Part shown: in pieces, positions 28,375 to 32,452 of the stretch
How the letters are laid out: every line of letters begins with the position of its first letter
How positions within the stretch are numbered: the first letter of the stretch is position 1
DNA from: CAZKYX01 sp964557125
GTDB lineage: Bacteria > Patescibacteriota > Microgenomatia > Levybacterales > GWA1-39-11
Direction: 5' to 3'
NCBI GenBank assembly: GCA_964557125.1
Contig: CAZKYX010000014.1
Span: forward strand, 1 to 32,452
DNA length: 32,452 bases
Made by a program: the position numbers and the translations under genes
Notes under the pieces: model-generated
Told to the model about the DNA's origin: nothing
The model's input: the letters and a program-made list of their open reading frames with translations, nothing else
Databases searched by the model: none

Positions 28375-29175
28375 CTAATTGCCATTTATAGGACGCTGAT
28401 ACCCTAGAAATAAGTCTCTTTTTTCTTCCACTAGCCCAAGTGGCTCAAGAAAATCATGCAATTCTTGACTTGTTTCTTGTACAGTCAAATCAGAGCTGTC
28501 AATTTCAAAATCATATATTCTTCTTCCTTCAGCATCGCGAGCACCTTTTTCAAGAGGGTTAATATCACCCATCCAAGGGTAAAGTGATTTCCAGTATTCT
28601 AAGTCGCCTTCCTCACGATTTCGGGTTAATTCCCTGACGTCTTTTAGAGACATACCACCTTCTCTTTCTTGTATTCTTTTTATTCTTATGTCTTTACGTG
28701 CCCACACAAGGACTTTAATAACAGGTCCCATTGGTTTTATTCCTTCAGCATGTGCTTTCTTTAATGTATCAAGCGCGATAAGTCCGCCAAGTTGAGCTTC
28801 TACGATATGAGGGTTGTGTCTAGCAGCTTTCATGACAATATTTCTTACAATGCTATCAATTTCATAATCAATTTCAGGATCACGGTCAACAAATCCAAGT
28901 ATTTTTCTACCTGTTTCAGCTTCGATTCTGTCCCTGATATAATTACCAACCATCAAAAGTTTTGATTCAGGAATATCATATGCAGCAGCCCTATCCTTTG
29001 CTAGAGTAGAAGAGCCCGCTCCTTTTTCTCCAGCTATTACTAAAGCACCAAAATTAGTTTCCCATTTCGTTTCAGGGGATTTGAAATATTTACGAGAGTC
29101 AAACGTTAGATTGCTTTCGTTTTGCCCAAAATTTTCACTCTTTGACATACGTGTTTTCGGCGATTGTTCTATCAT
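28375..29175 (-). CDS. Cytidylate-kinase-like P-loop nucleotide kinase
   Basis: A 266-residue P-loop protein. The N-terminal 40 residues are an extension; then GALVIAGEKGAGSSTLAKDRA holds a P-loop GEKGAGSST at 49-57 in which the Lys before Ser/Thr is replaced by Ser, as in some archaeal-type cytidylate kinases (GxGTTT). Later markers are VDRDPEIDYEIDSIVRNI, IVEAQLGG, a kinase-like LVWARKDIRIKRIQEREG, and a basic lid RELTRNREEGDLEYWKSLYP. Likely phosphorylates a nucleoside monophosphate or a small metabolite; substrate uncertain. It has its own promoter, divergent from the cyclase gene. Confidence 0.72.
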   Translation of the reverse strand: MIEQSPKTRMSKSENFGQNESNLTFDSRKYFKSPETKWETNFGALVIAGEKGAGSSTLAKDRAAAYDIPESKLLMVGNYIRDRIEAETGRKILGFVDRDPEIDYEIDSIVRNIVMKAARHNPHIVEAQLGGLIALDTLKKAHAEGIKPMGPVIKVLVWARKDIRIKRIQEREGGMSLKDVRELTRNREEGDLEYWKSLYPWMGDINPLEKGARDAEGRRIYDFEIDSSDLTVQETSQELHDFLEPLGLVEEKRDLFLGYQRPINGN

Positions 29176-29200
29176 ATTACTTTAGCTTTTGCCGTGACAC

Positions 29201-29229
29201 ATTATAGGCTAGAAACCAGCAAAAAGCAA
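29201..29229 (-). promoter_or_regulatory. Promoter of the cytidylate-kinase-like gene
   Basis: On the minus strand, TTGCTT (29224-29229), 17 nt, TATAAT (29201-29206), giving a leader of about 19 nt before ATG 29175. Confidence 0.65.
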
Positions 29230-29234
29230 GGGAG

Positions 29235-29264
29235 TTGCACTTCAAATGAAGAATATAGTATATT
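29235..29264 (+). promoter_or_regulatory. Near-leaderless promoter of the cyclase gene
   Basis: TTGCAC (29235-29240), 18 nt, TATATT (29259-29264), eight bases, ATG 29273. Back to back with the divergent kinase promoter. Confidence 0.5.
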
Positions 29265-29272
29265 GAAACTAA

Positions 29273-29899
29273 ATGCAAGACGATGTTCTTATAGATATAT
29301 CTTTACCCCTTTCTCCACACGGAATTACCTATCCAAATAATCCCAATGTTGAGTTTGAAGAGCAGCCTACACAGACAAGTGTCATTACGAAAATTGCCTT
29401 CGGTTCGCATAGTGGTACACATATAGATGCGCCAAGCCACGCAAGGCTTGAAAACGGTGCAACGATTGACGAGCTAGATATTTCAATTTTTCATGGAAAA
29501 GCGAGAGTTGTTGATTGTTTGGATTCAAAAGGGGAGATAACCGTTGCAGATTTGGAACGAAAGGACATAAAAAAGGGCGAGAGAGTACTTCTTAAGACTG
29601 ATAATTCACTAAGAGGTTTTCATGAATTTTTTCCTAATTTTGTATACCTTACCTCTGAAGGTGCTGAGTATTTAGCCTCAAAAGGGGTTATTCTTGTGGG
29701 AATTGACTCTTTATCAATAAAGCAGAAAGGAAACCCTGACAATAGACCACATACCAATTTGCTGGAAAAGGGAATTCCAATCTTGGAAGGCTTGGATTTA
29801 TCAAAAGCCACTCCCGGAGAGTATACTTTGAGCGCATTCCCACTAAAGTTTATCGGTATTGACGGCTCTCCAGCTCGTGCTATACTACGAAAAGATTAA
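29273..29899 (+). CDS. Cyclase-family metal hydrolase (kynurenine formamidase-like)
   Basis: A 208-residue member of the cyclase family (PF04199), which includes bacterial kynurenine formamidase and isatin hydrolase. The metal site is HSGTHIDAPSH at about 46-56. IDISLPLSPHGITYPNNPNVEF at the N-terminus and VGIDSLSIKQKGNPDNRPHTNLLEKGIPILEGL later are standard. It probably hydrolyses an amide or related bond in a small cytoplasmic metabolite; a complete tryptophan degradation pathway is not visible, so the substrate is unknown. Confidence 0.88.
   Translation: MQDDVLIDISLPLSPHGITYPNNPNVEFEEQPTQTSVITKIAFGSHSGTHIDAPSHARLENGATIDELDISIFHGKARVVDCLDSKGEITVADLERKDIKKGERVLLKTDNSLRGFHEFFPNFVYLTSEGAEYLASKGVILVGIDSLSIKQKGNPDNRPHTNLLEKGIPILEGLDLSKATPGEYTLSAFPLKFIGIDGSPARAILRKD
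29859..29886 (+). promoter_or_regulatory. Promoter of the 115-aa gene within the cyclase 3' end
   Basis: TTGACG (29859-29864), 16 nt, TATACT (29881-29886), with the ATG at 29901 14 bases past the -10 box. An in-frame TTG at 29859 is again the -35 element rather than a start codon. Confidence 0.6.
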
Positions 29900-29900
29900 T

Positions 29901-30248
29901 ATGAGAATTGAACAGGAACCAATAAGAAAACCAGGTGAAAAAGTAAATTTTTTCCATCCCGATTACCCAATTCAGCAAGTAGAAGAGAGAAGAGAGGTTT
30001 TTGACACAAAATTCCAAGAGATTCAAGCTAAAATAGAAGCACTTCAAGATCCACAAGCGCAGGAAATATTGAAAGATATTTTAGGTTTGTTTGGTGCACT
30101 AGATACTCGTATAAAACCAACTGAGAATTTTGTTGCTAATGAAAGTAAGCAAAATATACGTGAAATTCACAAAAACACTAACCAAAAATTAAGCGAATTG
30201 CAGAAGTGGCAACGTGAAGCTGCAAAGAGCAACGTCCGTTTTGGGTAG
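29901..30248 (+). CDS. Hypothetical coiled-coil protein (115 aa)
   Basis: A 115-residue hydrophilic protein beginning MRIEQEPIRKPGEKVNFFHP. A long helical region (about 26-110) has heptad-like spacing (VEERREVFDTKFQEIQAKIEALQDPQ, LSELQKWQREAAK), so a coiled coil is likely. There is no membrane segment, signal peptide or known domain. ATG 29901 starts one base after the cyclase stop; its own promoter lies inside that gene. Confidence 0.72.
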   Translation: MRIEQEPIRKPGEKVNFFHPDYPIQQVEERREVFDTKFQEIQAKIEALQDPQAQEILKDILGLFGALDTRIKPTENFVANESKQNIREIHKNTNQKLSELQKWQREAAKSNVRFG

Positions 30249-30287
30249 AGCTTGATACTTATTCACTCTTCTGTTTAAATTTCCTCA

Positions 30288-31867
30288 ATGGAATTGGCAA
30301 TTGACCTTCATTTACACTCCCGTTTTTCAAGAGCAGTATCACCTCGAATGAATCTTGCCAACATGTACATGTNNNNNNNNNNNNNNNNNNNNNNNNNNNN
30401 NNNNNNNNNNNNNNNNNNNNNNNNNNNNNNNNNNNNNNNNNNNNNNNNNNNNNNNNNNNNNNNNNNNNNNNNTCCCGTTTTTCAAGAGCAGTATCACCTC
30501 GAATGAATCTTGCCAACATGTACATGTGGGGGCGAAAAAAGGGGCTTAATATTCTTTCTGTAGCTGATTTTACCCATCCTGTTTGGTTTCGTGAGGCAAG
30601 AGAGGCATTGACTGAGAAGCAAGAAGGGATTTATGCTCTCAAAAATGAAGAAAGCCTCAAGTTGCAGCTTGGTGAGCTAGCAGGAAAAGAGTATGTAGGT
30701 CCTTATTTTATGCTTTCAACGGAAGTTGCATGTATTTATTCAGAGAAAGGTAAGGTTCATAGAATTCATAATCTCATTCTCTCGCCAAATTTTGAGACTG
30801 CTGTCAAAATTAATAGAGAACTTATTGCAAGAGGTGCAAATTTGTCTTCGGATGGGAGGCCAATTTTGGGACTTTCCTCTCGAGAATTAGCTGAATTAGT
30901 ATTTTCTATAGATAAGAAAAACACCATAATACCCTGTCATATCTGGACTCCGTGGTTTTCGCTTTACGGTTCAAAGTCGGGGTATGACAGAATTGTTGAC
31001 TGTTTTGGTGAGTATGCGAAATATATTTTTGCGGTAGAAACAGGACTCTCATCAGACCCTTCGATGAATTGGCGGATAAATGAACTTGAATCACGCTCAA
31101 TTGTTTCGTTTTCAGACGCGCATTCTCTTGAAAAAATGGGAAGGGAAGCCACCGTTTTGCATTTGAAGCAAAACGGAATGACAAATACCAAATGGCAAAT
31201 GCCAAATAATCCAATAAAACTGAAAGATATTACTTACTCAAACATTCTCAATGGGTTGGTTAAGGGGAAAGAGCGGGTTTTTGAGCTAGCGTATACGATT
31301 GAATTTTATCCTGAAGAAGGAAAATATCATTATACCGGACACAGAAACTGTGGGATTATTCAAACACCGGAGGATACAAAGAAGATTGGGGACATATGTC
31401 CTGTATGTAGAAGGCAGTTAACAGTCGGAGTTATGCACAGAGTTGATGAGTTGTCGAATTTGCCGGAAGCTAATTTTTCTCAAGCAAAAGATGCGCAGGG
31501 TACTATTTGGTTGAAGGATAAGAAAAATGTTCGTCCACCCTTTGTAAATCTTGTTCCCCTCCTAGAAATTATTGCCGAAAGCATGGCGACAGGCGTATCT
31601 TCACAAGGAGTTCTCAGCCTATTTGATGTACTTGTACGTACGTTTGGCAGCGAACACGAGGTATTATTGAGAACCTCCATTGAGCGCATAGAGCATGTTG
31701 CAGGAATAAAACTTGCTGAAGGGATAAAAAGGGTAAGGGAGCGTGCGATTCACATCATGCCTGGGTATGATAATACGTACGGAGTAGTAAAAATTTGGGG
31801 TAAAGAAGAATCATCGGTAGTAGAAAGCGAGAGTAAGGCAAAACCCCAACTTGGTTTAGAATTCTAA
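30288..31867 (+). CDS. PHP-domain nuclease, endonuclease Q-like (interrupted by an assembly gap)
   Basis: The protein starts MELAIDLHLHSRFSRAVSPR, the first PHP metal motif, and continues after the gap with WGRKKGLNILSVADFTHPVW. Later come PCHIWTPWFSLYGSKSGY, SFSDAHSLEKMGREAT, and a C4-type zinc module (HRNCGIIQTP...CPVCRRQLTVGVMHRVDEL). This combination matches endonuclease Q (TIGR00375), which cuts 5' of deaminated or abasic bases; such genes are often mislabelled UvrD helicase. Removing one 55-bp copy plus the 100 N restores one frame of 474 residues, close to EndoQ size. A repeat-like segment (about 31177-31217) lies within it. Confidence 0.85.
30318..30372 (+). repeat. Left copy of a 55-bp exact duplication flanking an N gap
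   Basis: Identical base for base to 30473-30527; the two copies flank 100 N. Best explained as overlapping contig ends that were not merged. Confidence 0.9.
30373..30472. other. Scaffolding gap of 100 N
   Basis: Exactly 100 undetermined bases between two copies of the same 55-bp sequence. Collapsing one copy and the N keeps the endonuclease Q frame, so probably nothing is missing. Confidence 0.92.
30473..30527 (+). repeat. Right copy of the 55-bp duplication
   Basis: Exact match to 30318-30372, in the same reading frame relative to the PHP gene. Confidence 0.9.
31177..31217 (+). repeat. Low-complexity repeat translated inside the endonuclease Q gene
   Basis: Repeated units AATGACAAATACCAAATGG and CAAATGCCAAATAA read as MTNTKWQMPNN. 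The unit looks like an intergenic spacer repeat rather than coding sequence, and it sits between the SDAH metal motif and the C-terminal module. Confidence 0.5.
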
Positions 31868-31897
31868 GTTGCTTTATGATAACGTTCTGAGTATTGG

Positions 31898-31903
31898 TAT
31901 AAT
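31898..31903 (+). promoter_or_regulatory. Leaderless -10 element of the GT2 gene
   Basis: TATAAT ends seven bases before ATG 31911. The best -35 candidate (TTGCTT at 31869) is too far away. Confidence 0.5.
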
Positions 31904-31910
31904 TGACTGT

Positions 31911-32452
31911 ATGAAAATATCGGTCATTATTCCTGCTTACAACGAAGAAAAAAGGATTGCTCTTTGTCTGGATAGCCTCAAAGAGCAAACGCGAACTCCT
32001 GATGAGATTATAGTTGTTGACAATAATTCGAAAGACAACACAGCTGGAATTGCGGTTACCTATGGCGCAAAAGTTTTGAAAGAAACTGAGCAAGGCATTA
32101 TACCTGCAAGAAACAAGGGATTTGATGAAGCTATTGGGGGAATACTTGCCCGAACTGATGCTGATACTACATTGCCACCTGACTGGCTCGCAAAAATTGA
32201 GAAAAGCTTTGCAAAAGATTCTAACCTCGTTGCTATAAGTGGGCCAGCAGTATTTGGATCAAAGGCTTTTAGCCCGATACACAATCTTTTTTGGTTCAAG
32301 TCAAATAAGCAGCTTCTTGGTCATCCAACCCTTTTTGGACCCAATTTTGCTATAAGAAAATCAGCTTGGCTTCTTGTGAGAGATGAAATTTGTCATGATG
32401 ATAAAAAGGTACACGAGGATTTGGACTTGGCGATACATATAGCAAATTATGG
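31911..32452 (+). CDS. Glycosyltransferase family 2 (partial, runs off the window)
   Basis: The first 180 residues of a GT-A glycosyltransferase. It begins MKISVIIPAYNEEKRIALCL, the nucleotide-binding strand-loop, then EQTRTPDEIIVVDNNSKDNT, GIIPARNKGFDEAIG, and TDADTTLPPDWL with the DxD metal site. NFAIRKSAWLL and HEDLDLAIHI (the acceptor-side catalytic region) follow before the window ends without a stop. Probably adds a sugar to a surface polysaccharide or lipid carrier. The ATG at 31911 is placed by a TATAAT seven bases upstream. Confidence 0.93.
   Translation, partial: MKISVIIPAYNEEKRIALCLDSLKEQTRTPDEIIVVDNNSKDNTAGIAVTYGAKVLKETEQGIIPARNKGFDEAIGGILARTDADTTLPPDWLAKIEKSFAKDSNLVAISGPAVFGSKAFSPIHNLFWFKSNKQLLGHPTLFGPNFAIRKSAWLLVRDEICHDDKKVHEDLDLAIHIANY

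Noticed and set aside
1..32452. CRISPR array, insertion sequence or prophage
   Set aside because: No regularly spaced repeats, transposase, integrase or phage structural gene was seen. The TraD-like ATPase alone does not establish a mobile element.
1..32452. Alternative genetic code (UGA as Gly or Trp)
   Set aside because: No in-frame TGA inside recognised genes; several genes end in TGA at the expected family length and Trp is encoded by TGG.

Overview
The window looks like a chromosomal piece of a Patescibacteria (Candidate Phyla Radiation) genome, probably Microgenomates-like. The grounds are an AT-rich background, compact single-domain genes with small gaps, a free-standing 5'-3' exonuclease, an archaeal-type UMP kinase and ATP-dependent DNA ligase, DUF2207 and DUF5654 membrane proteins, and several families of short imperfect inverted repeats between and inside genes. 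TGA acts as a normal stop (for example at 8914-8916 and 16714-16716), so the glycine-UGA code of Gracilibacteria/SR1 does not apply. The lineage is inference; no 16S or ribosomal protein is present.

Layout. 27-3876: trpS, acylphosphatase, yidD, a small HTH gene and ftsH. 3949-6117: a large TraD/VirD4-like ATPase. 6118-7974: about 1.85 kb without a convincing protein gene, richer in GC and dense in hairpins, promoters and terminators. I read it as up to four structured non-coding RNAs, and it is the most likely place for something undescribed. 7975-11690: 5'-3' exonuclease, HAD phosphatase, HExxH protein, GT4 glycosyltransferase. 11687-14823: a 55-aa minus-strand gene, mutM, and a minus-strand block (DsbA-like thioredoxin, membrane CxxC protein, HD protein). 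15003-17561: UMP kinase, NAD(P)HX dehydratase, a matrixin-like protein lacking its catalytic Glu. 17563-18881 (minus): DUF5654 then recF. 18976-22214: Fic, response-regulator receiver and ATP-dependent DNA ligase, tightly packed. 22225-25008 (minus): hypotheticals, DUF2207, MGMT domain. 25090-27771: a dTMP-supply cassette (tmk, dut, thyA, folA). 27794-32452: hypotheticals, a cytidylate-kinase-like gene, a cyclase, an endonuclease-Q-like PHP protein broken by an artificial N gap, and a GT2 glycosyltransferase running off the end.

Two general themes emerge. First, at least ten genes have a TATAAT-like -10 box ending only 6-10 nt before the ATG, so many mRNAs should be leaderless or nearly so; this corrects several start codons, and in three genes the longer TTG start is the -35 box itself. 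Second, short palindromic or low-complexity repeats occur inside coding genes (nnrD, GT4, thyA, endoQ) and at the mutM start. Functionally the window is rich in DNA repair and nucleotide supply (mutM, recF, ligase, exonuclease, MGMT, EndoQ, dut, thyA, folA, tmk), with a smaller envelope theme (FtsH, YidD, DsbA-like, DUF2207, glycosyltransferases).
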